This document shows, piece by piece, positions 1 through 8,213 of a stretch of 22,026 nucleotides of DNA. Positions within the stretch are counted from its first letter, which is position 1, and each line of letters opens with the position of its first letter. Both the position numbers and the translations under genes were made by a program. The notes beneath the pieces are model-generated. The model did no database searches. It worked only from the letters and a program-made list of their open reading frames with translations, and was not told the DNA's origin. The stretch covers positions 1-22,026 of the forward strand of contig JAWXBU010000272.1 of the NCBI GenBank assembly GCA_034440255.1, given 5' to 3'. The DNA is from JAEUIA01 sp034440255. Its GTDB lineage: Bacteria > Planctomycetota > UBA1135 > GCA-002686595.

Positions 1-4
1 CCGC

Positions 5-1147
5 GTGAGCGACCTCGCCGCAACCGATCTAGCGCTGGTGATGAGCGGCGGCGGAGCACGCGCTGCGTACCAAGTCGGCTGCCTGCGCGCGATCGCGCGA
101 CGCTTGCCGCAGTTGCGCATCCCGCTCTTGACAGGCGTTTCAGCCGGCGCGATCAACGCGGGGTTCTTGGCGTCGCGCGGAGGCACGCTCGCCGATCGAC
201 TGCCCGAATTGGTCGAGCTGTGGAGCACGCTCGAGCCGGACCGCGTGTTCCGCGTGGGATCGTTCTCGCTCGCGAGCAACGTGCTGCGCACAGGATTGAA
301 GCTCGTTTCGGGCGGTCTGATTTCGGCCCCGCGCACGCAAGCCTTCGTCGACACGAAACCGCTGCGCGAGTTGTTGCGCGAGCGCATCGGCGAAGAATCT
401 GGGCGCTTGCGCGGCATCGCGGCGAACTTGGATCGCGGTGAATTGCGCGCGCTCGCCATCACGACGTCCAGCTATTCGACGGGCCAATCGATCACGTGGG
501 TCGAGGGTCGCGGGTTCGAGCAATGGGAACGCGCGCACAGGAAGAGCGAGCAGTGCGAACTCACGATCGAACACATCATGGCTTCGTCGTCGTTGCCCGT
601 GTTCTTCCCGGCGATCCGACTCGGCGGCAATTGGTACGGCGACGGCGGCATCCGGTTGACGGCCCCCCTGTCGCCTGCTGTGCACATGGGCGCGTCCAAG
701 ATCCTCGCCATCTCGACGCGGTACGCACGCACTCGTGCCGAAGCAGACCGTCCCGCGATCGTCGACTATCCGCCGCCTGCACAGATAGTCGGAGCCGTGT
801 TCAACGCCATTTTCCTGGACCTTTTCGATGCCGACGCGCTTACGCTCGATCGCGTCAATCGCATGATCGACCTGCTTCCGCCCGAGCGGCGCGGCTCGAT
901 GCGCAAGGTCGATCTGTTCGTCATGCGGCCGTCGGTCGACCTCGGTCGACTCGCGAACGAGTACGAAGCGCGTTTGCCTCACGCGTTTCGCTTCCTGACG
1001 CGCGGACTCGGAACGCGCGAGACGAAGTCGAACGACTTGTTGTCGCTCGTGATGTTCCAGAGTGACTACCTGTCACGTCTCCTCGACATCGGTGATCGCG
1101 ACGCAGAAGCACGAATCGGCGACATCGAACGGTTCTTGTCGAGCTGA
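5..1147 (+). CDS. Patatin-like phospholipase family protein
   Basis: Predicted serine lipid acyl hydrolase, probably acting on membrane phospholipids. Starting from the GTG at 5 the protein is 380 aa. The patatin elements are in order: the glycine-rich oxyanion loop SGGGARAAYQVG (about residues 14-25), the nucleophile elbow GVSAG (44-48, Ser46), and the second half of the dyad in YGDGG (Asp213). No signal peptide or membrane segment is evident, so it may act in the cytoplasm or be exported by an unseen route. The reading frame is open to the window edge, so a start further upstream cannot be excluded. The GTG is plausible because it lies just before the first conserved strand. No ribosome-binding site is visible because the window begins there. 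The next gene follows after 42 bases on the same strand. The family is secure, the substrate unknown. Confidence 0.9.
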   Translation: MSDLAATDLALVMSGGGARAAYQVGCLRAIARRLPQLRIPLLTGVSAGAINAGFLASRGGTLADRLPELVELWSTLEPDRVFRVGSFSLASNVLRTGLKLVSGGLISAPRTQAFVDTKPLRELLRERIGEESGRLRGIAANLDRGELRALAITTSSYSTGQSITWVEGRGFEQWERAHRKSEQCELTIEHIMASSSLPVFFPAIRLGGNWYGDGGIRLTAPLSPAVHMGASKILAISTRYARTRAEADRPAIVDYPPPAQIVGAVFNAIFLDLFDADALTLDRVNRMIDLLPPERRGSMRKVDLFVMRPSVDLGRLANEYEARLPHAFRFLTRGLGTRETKSNDLLSLVMFQSDYLSRLLDIGDRDAEARIGDIERFLSS

Positions 1148-1154
1148 GCCGGGG

Positions 1155-1160
1155 TATTCT
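1155..1160 (+). promoter_or_regulatory. Possible -10 element upstream of the M14 gene pair
   Basis: TATTCT lies 29 bases before the ATG at 1190, inside the 42-base gap after the patatin gene. It fits a TAnnnT -10 hexamer. No convincing -35 box is found at 16-18 bases. A clear GGAG ribosome-binding site sits five bases before the ATG. Weak evidence, from one hexamer only. Confidence 0.2.
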
Positions 1161-1189
1161 GTGCGCCCACATCGGGACACGGAGTACTC

Positions 1190-2971
1190 ATGACGACTAT
1201 CATCGGGATCGCTTCGATCTGCGCGCTCACCTTCGCGCCGATCGCATCCGGGCAAGAACGAGCTCGCCTACGCAATCTGGATCAACGCGATCTACAGCTC
1301 GAGATGACGCGCCTCGCGACAGAACATCCAACGTTGGTGACCGTCATTCCGGTCGGTGAATCACGTGGAAAAAGGCGCATCGAAGCGCTGCGCGTCGCGG
1401 GCGGCGAATTGTCGGTGGGTCGACCCGCGCTCCTGATCGTCGCGAACATCGACGGTCCGCTCGTGTGGACGAGTGCGCTCGCGCTGGATCACGTGCGCGA
1501 ACTCACGTCGCGCTACTCCACCGATGCGCGCGTCAAGGCGCTGCTCGACACGACGACTCTGTACGTCATCCCGCGTGTCGACGCGGATGCTGCGGAAGCG
1601 CGTTTCGCGACGCCGCTCTACGAGGAGACGGCGAGCGGTCCCGGCATCGACGACGATCGCGATGGACGCCAGGGCGAGGATCCGCCGTCGGACGTCGATG
1701 ATGACGGGAAGATCGCGTGGATGCGCGTACCGGATCCGCTGGGCGAATGGATGGTCGATCCGCTCGACGCGCGAGTCTCGATCAAAGCCGACCGCGCGAA
1801 GGGTCAGCGCGGCGCGTTCAAGTTGGTGCGCGAAGGTCGCGATGGCGACAAAGACGGGACGGCGTCCGAAGATCGGCCATTCGACACGGTGCTCAATCGC
1901 AATTTTCCGCAGGGTTGGATCGAGCATGGAGCGAATTCCGGTCGATTCGCCACGGACGAACCCGGTGCACGAGCGCTGTGCGATTTCGTTCTCCTGCACA
2001 AGGACATCACGCTCGTCCTGACCTACGGCGCGCTCGACAACGTCGTCGACAAACCGAAAACAGAAGGCAAAACACCGCGACTTTCGACGAACCCGGCCGA
2101 GGGCATCCCCGAAGGCGACGCCCTCGTGCTGGCCGAATTGGGCAAGCGCTTCACAGCCGTCGGCCGCGCGGTGAAGGGCGACGGCAAAGACGCCGGCACG
2201 TTTCAAGCGTGGGCACAAGCGCAACGCGGATTGTGGACGGTGAACGTGAATCCGTGGTCGATGCCGCTCGACGAGGCAGCGCCCAAGAAGGACGGCGACA
2301 GTACGACGACTCCGAAGAAGGACGGCGAAAGCAATACGCCGGCGAAGAAGGAGGGCGACACGGCACCAACTCTCGAGAAAGAGGGCGACACCGCGGCTCC
2401 GAGGAAAAAAGGCGACGACAAGGAAACGCCGTCGGACGACTCGAAGCGGCTGCGTTGGATCGACGCCAAGGACGAATCAGCCCGCTTCATCGCATGGAAG
2501 AAGTTCGCGCACCCCGAACTCGGGGAAGTCGAAATCGGCGGATTCGCGCCGTACGCGACAGTCGAACCGCCCGACGCGGACCGCGCTGAAATCGCGTCGA
2601 AGAACACGGAGGCTGTCCTCCAACTCGCCGAATCGTTGCCGCGCGCGCGTCTCGTCGACGTGACGGCGACCGACCTGGGCGCAGGGTTGTGGCAGATCGA
2701 GGGCGCGCTCGCGAATGACTCGATGCTGCCCTACGCGAGTGCTCTCGCTGTGCGCACAGAAGGTGTCCGCCCTGTGCGCGTCGCGCTCGCACTGCCGAAC
2801 GGTGCGACGCTTCTCGCTGGAAACAAACAGGAACTCGTGCGCGACCTGCCCGGCAGCGGCGGACGGAAAGAGTTCCGCTGGATCGTGCGCGGTGCGGCGC
2901 CGTCCGCATTGACGGTATCGATCGACAGCGACGGCATGGGTGCGGCGAGCGTGATCCCGGAGGTGAAGTGA
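1190..2971 (+). CDS. Exported M14 carboxypeptidase-like pseudoenzyme
   Basis: A 593-aa protein homologous along most of its length to the next gene product, a zinc carboxypeptidase of family M14. It should not be an active M14 enzyme. The HxxE zinc motif of the neighbour (HGNE) reads DGPL here (Asp88, Leu91). The third zinc ligand aligns with Gly280 and the catalytic Glu with Pro355. The Asn-Arg pair matching the substrate-binding site is kept (Asn236-Arg237, in LNRNFPQ), as are the acidic loops near 153-173. The N-terminus (MTTIIGIASICALTFAPIAS) looks like a signal peptide. Residues 365-414 are five 10-residue Lys/Asp/Glu-rich repeats absent from the neighbour, and homology resumes after them (for example GEVEIGGF). 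The start is supported by GGAG five bases before the ATG. The stop overlaps the next start. It may bind a ligand or regulate its partner, which is inference. Confidence 0.85.
   Translation: MTTIIGIASICALTFAPIASGQERARLRNLDQRDLQLEMTRLATEHPTLVTVIPVGESRGKRRIEALRVAGGELSVGRPALLIVANIDGPLVWTSALALDHVRELTSRYSTDARVKALLDTTTLYVIPRVDADAAEARFATPLYEETASGPGIDDDRDGRQGEDPPSDVDDDGKIAWMRVPDPLGEWMVDPLDARVSIKADRAKGQRGAFKLVREGRDGDKDGTASEDRPFDTVLNRNFPQGWIEHGANSGRFATDEPGARALCDFVLLHKDITLVLTYGALDNVVDKPKTEGKTPRLSTNPAEGIPEGDALVLAELGKRFTAVGRAVKGDGKDAGTFQAWAQAQRGLWTVNVNPWSMPLDEAAPKKDGDSTTTPKKDGESNTPAKKEGDTAPTLEKEGDTAAPRKKGDDKETPSDDSKRLRWIDAKDESARFIAWKKFAHPELGEVEIGGFAPYATVEPPDADRAEIASKNTEAVLQLAESLPRARLVDVTATDLGAGLWQIEGALANDSMLPYASALAVRTEGVRPVRVALALPNGATLLAGNKQELVRDLPGSGGRKEFRWIVRGAAPSALTVSIDSDGMGAASVIPEVK
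2282..2431 (+). repeat. Five 30-base in-frame tandem repeats
   Basis: Five imperfect 30-base units encode 10-residue repeats of the type PKKDGDSTTT, PKKDGESNTP, AKKEGDTAPT, LEKEGDTAAP and RKKGDDKETP. They form a charged, probably disordered linker inside the M14-like pseudoenzyme. The active paralogue downstream has no equivalent, so the linker was gained in this copy or lost in the other. Confidence 0.85.
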
Positions 2972-4713
2972 TGTTCTCGATCATTGCATTGGCGTTGTGC
3001 GCGGCCCAGCAAACCACTGCACAATCAGGTTTTCCCGGCACACCTATCGGTCATGTGCCCAAGGTCGAGATCGCCTGGAATCGGTTGTACGAATTGCGCG
3101 AGCTCTACGCACATTTCGATCGGCTGGCGGCGGCCTATCCCACGTTCGTCGAGGCGTCGGTGATCGGTCACACGACCGAGAATCGCGAGTTGCGTGTCTA
3201 CACGCTCAACGATCCCGCGACCGGCGTCGACACGGAAAAGCCCGCCATGTGGATCGACGGCAACGTGCACGGCAACGAAGTGCAGGCGGGAGAAGCCGTG
3301 CTCTACACGCTGTGGTACTTGCTCGAGAATCGTTCGACGAATGCCGAGATCGAGAAGCTCGTGGCAGGGTCTGCTTTCTATTTCTGCCCGTCGCAAAACC
3401 CCGATGGACGTGCACACTGGTTCGAGAAGGCGCACGACTCGTCGAGTTCGCGCACGGGCGTGCAGCCCTGGGACGACGACGGCGACGGACGCTTCGACGA
3501 GGATTCTGCGAACGATCTCGACGGCAACGGCATGATCACGCAGATGCGCAAGTTCGTGCCGGGGCAAGGCACGCATCGCCAAGATCCCGATGATCCGCGC
3601 ATCCTGACGCCGGTTCCGCCGAACGAAGAGGGCCGCAAAGGCGATTGGATCATGCTCGGAGAAGAGGGCTTCGACGACGATGGCGACGGTCGAATCAACG
3701 AGGACGAAGTGGGCGGTTATGACATGAATCGCGCGTGGCCATCCATGTGGCAGCCGGGTCACGTGCAATTCGGTGCCGGGCCTTACCCACTTTATTGGCC
3801 GGAGACTCGCAGCGTCGCTTCATTCGTGTTGGCGCATCCGAACATCGCTGCGCTGCAGAGCTTCCACAACGCCGGAGGCATGATCTTGCGCGGCCCGGGC
3901 GCGGAATCGTACGGCGAGTACGAACGCGAGGACGTGCGCGTCTTCGACGAACTCGGCAAGGCCGGCGAGAAGATGCTCCCCTTCTACCGCTACATGGTCA
4001 TTTGGAAGGACCTCTACACCGTTTACGGTGGTTTCGCGACATGGGGTTACGAGGGCTTGGGCATCATCTCGTTCACCAACGAATTGTGGAACAGCGAACA
4101 ACAATGGGGCGACGGCAAGAACAAGCCTGACCCGAAAGAGCGTTGGTTCTTCGACGACAAGCTGCTCTCAGGTGCCGGCTTCGTCGACTGGCACGCGTAC
4201 GATCACCCGTTCTACGGCAAGGTCGAGATCGGCGGATTCCGCAAGGACTACGGTCGCGTGCCTCCGACGTTCATGATCGAGGAGATGCTGCATCGCAACG
4301 CGATGTTCAACATCAGTCACGCCAAAGCCATGCCGCTCGTCTCGATCACCGAATCGACGACGACCGATCTGGGAGACGGTTTGCTCGCAGTCGACGTCGT
4401 CTTCCGCAACATGCACGCGATTCCCACGCGCACCGCTCACGCCGCCAAGCAGAAAATCGGCATGCCGGACACGTTCACGATCTCGGGCGCGGACGTCGAA
4501 GTCCTGGCCGGCGGATTCCGCACGGATCGTTGGCGTCCGGAACGCATTCAGCTCGCCGAGCGCGAGCCCGCGCGCCTCTTGCGCGACAGTGGGATCGGAA
4601 GTCGCGAAGAAGTTCGCGTGCGCTGGTTCGTGCGCGGCAAGGGTGATCGTGCGCTCGTCTCTTGGCAAGGCGAGAAAGCGCGCGACAGGAGTCTGGAGAT
4701 CAAGTTGCGTTGA
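2971..4713 (+). CDS. Exported M14-family zinc carboxypeptidase
   Basis: A 580-aa secreted metallopeptidase predicted to remove C-terminal residues from peptides outside the cytoplasm. It keeps the complete M14 set: zinc ligands His100 and Glu103 in NVHGNE, third ligand His299 in QSFHNAGG, Asn253-Arg254 (DMNRAWP) for substrate carboxylate binding, and catalytic Glu371 in SFTNELW. An insert between the zinc motifs carries three acidic loops of calcium-binding type (DDDGDGRFDED near 168, DLDGNG near 182, DDDGDGRINED near 235). The N-terminus is a short signal peptide (MFSIIALALCAAQQTTAQ). I chose the ATG at 2971 because GGAGG lies seven bases before it. A GTG at 2968 is possible but too close. 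The ATG overlaps the upstream stop by one base (TGATG), which implies translational coupling with the pseudoenzyme. About 60% longer than single-domain carboxypeptidases; the C-terminal third is an uncharacterised beta-rich extension shared with the pseudoenzyme. Confidence 0.92.
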   Translation: MFSIIALALCAAQQTTAQSGFPGTPIGHVPKVEIAWNRLYELRELYAHFDRLAAAYPTFVEASVIGHTTENRELRVYTLNDPATGVDTEKPAMWIDGNVHGNEVQAGEAVLYTLWYLLENRSTNAEIEKLVAGSAFYFCPSQNPDGRAHWFEKAHDSSSSRTGVQPWDDDGDGRFDEDSANDLDGNGMITQMRKFVPGQGTHRQDPDDPRILTPVPPNEEGRKGDWIMLGEEGFDDDGDGRINEDEVGGYDMNRAWPSMWQPGHVQFGAGPYPLYWPETRSVASFVLAHPNIAALQSFHNAGGMILRGPGAESYGEYEREDVRVFDELGKAGEKMLPFYRYMVIWKDLYTVYGGFATWGYEGLGIISFTNELWNSEQQWGDGKNKPDPKERWFFDDKLLSGAGFVDWHAYDHPFYGKVEIGGFRKDYGRVPPTFMIEEMLHRNAMFNISHAKAMPLVSITESTTTDLGDGLLAVDVVFRNMHAIPTRTAHAAKQKIGMPDTFTISGADVEVLAGGFRTDRWRPERIQLAEREPARLLRDSGIGSREEVRVRWFVRGKGDRALVSWQGEKARDRSLEIKLR

Positions 4714-4749
4714 GCAGCATCGCTGCAACGATCGACGCAGTTCGCTCCG

Positions 4750-6105
4750 TCACGCTCCTAGGATGGCTGCGCGCCAGCCCTCGAGCTCCGCTGTGATCGC
4801 GAGACCAGTGATCTTCTTCAGTGCCTTCTCCGCTTCGGCACGGACCGCGTCGTCGCCGAACTCGAGACGTTCGAGGAGCGGTGTCAGACCGCCCCCGGAA
4901 CCGAACAATCCCAAGGCGATGCACGCCTGACGCTGCAGCTCCGCATCGGCTTGGACGATCAACGGCGAGATTGCCTCAGCGGCTTGATGGCGGAACAGAC
5001 GGTGTCCGGCGAATTCGCGAATGGCGTCGGCGACGCGCGTCACGTCGTTCGACGCGATCTCCTCGAGCAAACGCTGATGGTGTGTCTCGAACCACTCGAG
5101 TTCGCGCTCTCGCCACGCATTCCAGGGCTTCGAATCGCGCCCCAACGCAAGACCCGTCAACGTCGTCAGGCATTTCTCGGCAGTCTGAATGGTGAGCGCA
5201 TTGCGACTGTCGAGCATCGCGATGATCGGGCCCAAGCTGTCCTCGTCACCGAGTTTCGCCAAGGCTTGCGCGGCGCAGCGTCGCACGCCGGGATCGGTGC
5301 TCTCGCAATAGGAGCGCAGTCTAGAGATCTCTCCAGTCGATCCACTCGTGTCGCCGCGATCGCCGAACTTCGCGAGTTCGGTCATGATGCACAGGTCGAG
5401 ATCTCGATCGCGTCCGACCGCGCGCAGGAGTAGCGGAACAGCCGACGGTTTCTGCGGACTTGCGATGGCCCGCGCGAACACGGGAGCGACACGGACCTCG
5501 GCACGCGCAAGTGCTTCACCCAGCCGTTTGACGTGCTTCGGATCCTCGTTCGCGATCGCAACGAGGCTCTCTTCGAAGATATTGACGACGTACGGTCGTT
5601 GCCATTGAATGCCGTCGAGCGTCGGCGCCAACGATTCGATCGCCAGGATGGCGTTCAGTCCGCCGATCCTGCCCAAGACTCGCGCGGTGAACAACGTGCG
5701 ATCGACGCTCGGCTGCTCGGCTGCGCGCGAGCGAATCGCGGCGACGACATCGGCGTTCGACAAGCGCTTGAGTGCGTTGACGAGAATGTCCTGTCGACGA
5801 TCGATCATCCAAGGATGGACAGCGTGTGTGAAGTCGGGCTCGGGTTCGTCGCCGAACAGAATGGCGACGGTCGGGTCGAGTCCGCTCGCACCCAGCGCAG
5901 CGATCGACGTGGCGATACGATCGAGGTCTGGATCCGTCTCACCGCGCGGCGGCAAGAGAATCGACCAGAGTGTGCTCGTCACGTCTCCGCGGGCGACAAG
6001 TTCGCAACTCATGGGCGGTTGGAAGGCACTCACGCTCGCCGGGCAAGACACGGCGAGCGCGAGGAGTGAGATGATCCGGAAGCTGGGCTGAACTCTTCGA
6101 TTCAC
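4750..6105 (-). CDS. Exported HEAT-repeat protein
   Basis: A 451-aa protein with an N-terminal signal peptide (about residues 1-28, hydrophobic core IISLLALAVSCPASVSA) followed by alpha-helical repeats of HEAT/Armadillo type. The clearest lie at about 255-320 (DPGVRRCAAQALAKLGDEDS) and 375-435 (ELQRQACIALGLFGSGGG, then DDAVRAEAEKALKKITGLA). Both groups end in a similar tail, LTTLTGLA then KPWNAW, and LKKITGLA then EGWRAAI. Such repeats are usually protein-binding scaffolds and no catalytic residue is evident. I place the start at GTG 6105 because the GTG overlaps the stop of the upstream PilX-like gene (GTGA) and GAGG lies ten bases upstream. The in-frame extension to 6198 would run back into that gene and lacks a signal peptide. 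It is the last gene of the pilin cluster, so it may serve pilus assembly or an exported partner, but nothing in the sequence proves it. Confidence 0.85.
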   Translation of the reverse strand: MNRRVQPSFRIISLLALAVSCPASVSAFQPPMSCELVARGDVTSTLWSILLPPRGETDPDLDRIATSIAALGASGLDPTVAILFGDEPEPDFTHAVHPWMIDRRQDILVNALKRLSNADVVAAIRSRAAEQPSVDRTLFTARVLGRIGGLNAILAIESLAPTLDGIQWQRPYVVNIFEESLVAIANEDPKHVKRLGEALARAEVRVAPVFARAIASPQKPSAVPLLLRAVGRDRDLDLCIMTELAKFGDRGDTSGSTGEISRLRSYCESTDPGVRRCAAQALAKLGDEDSLGPIIAMLDSRNALTIQTAEKCLTTLTGLALGRDSKPWNAWRERELEWFETHHQRLLEEIASNDVTRVADAIREFAGHRLFRHQAAEAISPLIVQADAELQRQACIALGLFGSGGGLTPLLERLEFGDDAVRAEAEKALKKITGLAITAELEGWRAAILGA

Positions 6106-7526
6106 GGCAGCGAAACCTCGCGCCAACTGGCGACGAGGAAATTGGTCTCGCCTCCAGTGACTCTGGGAATTCCGGGCAGGGACAGATCGCCGTCCCAAAT
6201 CCGCGCGTCGAAATTCACGGTCAGCTTCGAGTGCTGACTCCCGAAGTCGCGATTGATCTTCACTTGATTGCCGGCCGTCATGTTGCCGTGAACCGTGACT
6301 CTCGCCGATCCTGTCGCTGACAGGTTCGTGTCGAGGAAATTGTTCTCTGCATACATGAACGCATCCATGTACTCGAGGGTGCCGAAGGTCGGATCACCGA
6401 AGTAGATGTTGCCGCTGTCGCTGACGCTCGAGTCCTTCATCGCGATCAAGGCCAGACCGGACTGACCCGCGTTCTGATAGAAGATGTTGTCCGAGATGTA
6501 GATGTTGCCGCGTACGACGAAGGTGACCTTGATCGGCGTGTTGGACGAATTCCACAGTGTGAACGAGAACGCCTTGGTGTTGTGGACCCACAAATTGCCG
6601 TCGATGTAATAGAGCATCTCGTTGGCGTTCGATCCCGGCTCACCACCTACACCGGCGATCGTGATGTGCGCTCCGGCACTGGGCGTGATGGCATTGCTCG
6701 TGCTGATCGGCTCGTAAACGTCTTCGAGAAAGTAATCGTCCTTGACCGTCGATCCCGTATTGGCGGAACGATCGTTAGGGTTCTTGCGGAAGATGTGAGC
6801 CGGATTCGATTCGGGCAGTTGCCACGCCTTACCGCCATAGCTCGAGTTGTTCTTGTAGGTCGCCGACGCGAACTGGGCAGCGACGTTGATGTTGTTGTTG
6901 ACGGGATAATTCATCCCAGCCAAGTCGGGAACCGGCTGATTGACACCGGCCTCTCCGGTGACTCCGCTCAGTGTGCCGGTCGCGCGGACCTCGCCGTTCA
7001 GCGCTGCCGAGCCGGTACGCAAGATGTTCCCGCCGCTGTACACGTTGCCGTTGACTGCGTCGCCCTGCGAGCCGTTGCCGCCGAACTTCATCGTGTAGGC
7101 GGGATCGCCGCTCGTGTTCCCTGCGAAGAGCGCGCTCGAGTAGATGTCCTCGCCTTGCTGGACGAGGACGGCCTCCAGACCTCGGACTTCGCGCTGACTC
7201 GTCCCCCACACCGTGAGTGTGAAAGTATCGTCGCCGTTGTCGATGCTCGTCCCCCAATAGCTGCCGTTCGAGAAGGCGATTGGATTCGCAGCATCACCTA
7301 AGTCGACAGGCGTGCCGCTGCGCACGGCGTCGATGGCGCTGTTCAAGCCCGCCTCGGCGACGTAGAGAGCCTGCATGTTCTCAGTCGTCGATCTGTGTTC
7401 TTTTTGTGTGCTGCTGCTGACGGACATGAGCGCCGCAGCCATTCCCGCACAGACCATGGTTGCGATGAGAGCGATCAATAGCGCTCCGCCGTGTTTCCTG
7501 CGATCACGTGTGATGATGAGTTTCAT
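6102..7526 (-). CDS. PilX-like type IV pilus accessory protein
   Basis: A 474-aa protein with the N-terminal layout of PilX-type minor pilins: a short basic leader (MKLIITRDRRKHGG), a hydrophobic helix at about 13-36, then a conserved-looking helix containing ALYVAEAGLNSAIDAV. It lacks the classic G-FTLxE prepilin cleavage site, as PilX-like proteins often do. The remaining 400 residues are rich in Gly, Asn, Ser and Thr and look beta-structured (for example NGNVYSGGNILRTGSAALNGEVRAT broken into short strands), consistent with an extracellular domain. Membrane-anchored, possibly at the tip or base of a pilus or type II-like pseudopilus. It starts 27 bases after the upstream prepilin stop and its own stop overlaps the HEAT gene start by four bases, so it is probably co-transcribed and co-translated with both. 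Family call is from the N-terminus only. Confidence 0.75.
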   Translation of the reverse strand: MKLIITRDRRKHGGALLIALIATMVCAGMAAALMSVSSSTQKEHRSTTENMQALYVAEAGLNSAIDAVRSGTPVDLGDAANPIAFSNGSYWGTSIDNGDDTFTLTVWGTSQREVRGLEAVLVQQGEDIYSSALFAGNTSGDPAYTMKFGGNGSQGDAVNGNVYSGGNILRTGSAALNGEVRATGTLSGVTGEAGVNQPVPDLAGMNYPVNNNINVAAQFASATYKNNSSYGGKAWQLPESNPAHIFRKNPNDRSANTGSTVKDDYFLEDVYEPISTSNAITPSAGAHITIAGVGGEPGSNANEMLYYIDGNLWVHNTKAFSFTLWNSSNTPIKVTFVVRGNIYISDNIFYQNAGQSGLALIAMKDSSVSDSGNIYFGDPTFGTLEYMDAFMYAENNFLDTNLSATGSARVTVHGNMTAGNQVKINRDFGSQHSKLTVNFDARIWDGDLSLPGIPRVTGGETNFLVASWREVSLP

Positions 7527-7532
7527 TGACAT

Positions 7533-7538
7533 TCCTCC
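7533..7538 (-). promoter_or_regulatory. Ribosome-binding site deciding the PilX-like start
   Basis: A strong GGAGGA lies six bases before the ATG at 7526. Another in-frame ATG at 7532 touches the motif and would have no spacing, so the downstream ATG is the likely start. Confidence 0.7.
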
Positions 7539-7553
7539 AAGTCGGTTCGCAAC

Positions 7554-8213
7554 TCAGTTGCGCATGTGCACCGAAGTCTCCATGGTGCAATTCACGAGAT
7601 TGTTCTTCGGGTCGCGCGCCTGCAGCGTCAGTCGCAAGCGCAACGTGTTCGTGCCGTCGGCGACGATCGAGAAACCTGTCTCGTCGATCACGCCGTTCGC
7701 GTTGTCGTCGGCCATGTTCGCAGTTTCGCCGGCGAGTAGTTCGGCGACGTTCGTCAGGATGACGCTGCGCACTTCGTCGGCTTGGCCGAGGTTCCTGACC
7801 AACACGATCTGATGCTCGTCGACGAGACCGTCCGTGTCGTTGTCGACGCCGTCGTCCGCATCGGCAGGATCGCTCTCGAAGCGGATGGCCGTCATCGTGC
7901 TCCACTGCTGAACTCCGGCACCGTACCCGACGCACGTTCGGAACTGGACCGACGAAACACCGAGCGGATTGTTGGGGTTCGGCGTCAGCGTGGTCGCGAC
8001 GCACGGCGTCAATTCGGATGCGAGGCGCTCGAGCACGCGGCGCGTCTTGCCTTCCAAGGTGGCTTCTTGGATGCCTTGGCGGTACGCGTCGCGCCCGGCG
8101 ATGCTCACCATTCCGATCGCTCCGAGGATGAGCGACAGAACGGTGAAGGCGATCACGAGCTCGACGAGCGTGAATCCGCGACGATGACTGTGCGTGGGAC
8201 GTTTCATGTTCAT
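7554..8213 (-). CDS. Type IV prepilin-like protein (PilW-like position)
   Basis: A 219-aa pseudopilin. The N-terminus has a basic leader ending in RRG, the prepilin peptidase site G13/F14, the signature FTLVE with Glu at mature position 5 (Glu18), and a hydrophobic helix to about residue 38 (LVIAFTVLSLILGAIGMVSI). After cleavage and methylation the mature protein would insert into the inner membrane and assemble into a pilus or pseudopilus. The globular part has two acidic stretches resembling calcium loops, one with DNDTDGLVDE and one with DDNANGVIDE. I chose the ATG at 8213 because it overlaps the upstream prepilin stop (ATGA). A second ATG at 8207 is also possible and does not affect the mature protein. 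Family is secure; the PilW/PulJ assignment rests on gene order next to a PilX-like gene. Confidence 0.85.
   Translation of the reverse strand: MNMKRPTHSHRRGFTLVELVIAFTVLSLILGAIGMVSIAGRDAYRQGIQEATLEGKTRRVLERLASELTPCVATTLTPNPNNPLGVSSVQFRTCVGYGAGVQQWSTMTAIRFESDPADADDGVDNDTDGLVDEHQIVLVRNLGQADEVRSVILTNVAELLAGETANMADDNANGVIDETGFSIVADGTNTLRLRLTLQARDPKNNLVNCTMETSVHMRN

Noticed and set aside
140..2224. Two long minus-strand open frames (140-982 and 1361-2224)
   Set aside because: Both mirror the patatin and M14-like genes and have Arg/Ala/His-rich compositions without domain features.
6582..7301. 239-aa plus-strand open frame inside the PilX-like gene
   Set aside because: Antisense shadow of a gene with a clear membrane anchor, ribosome-binding site and overlaps; no motif of its own.
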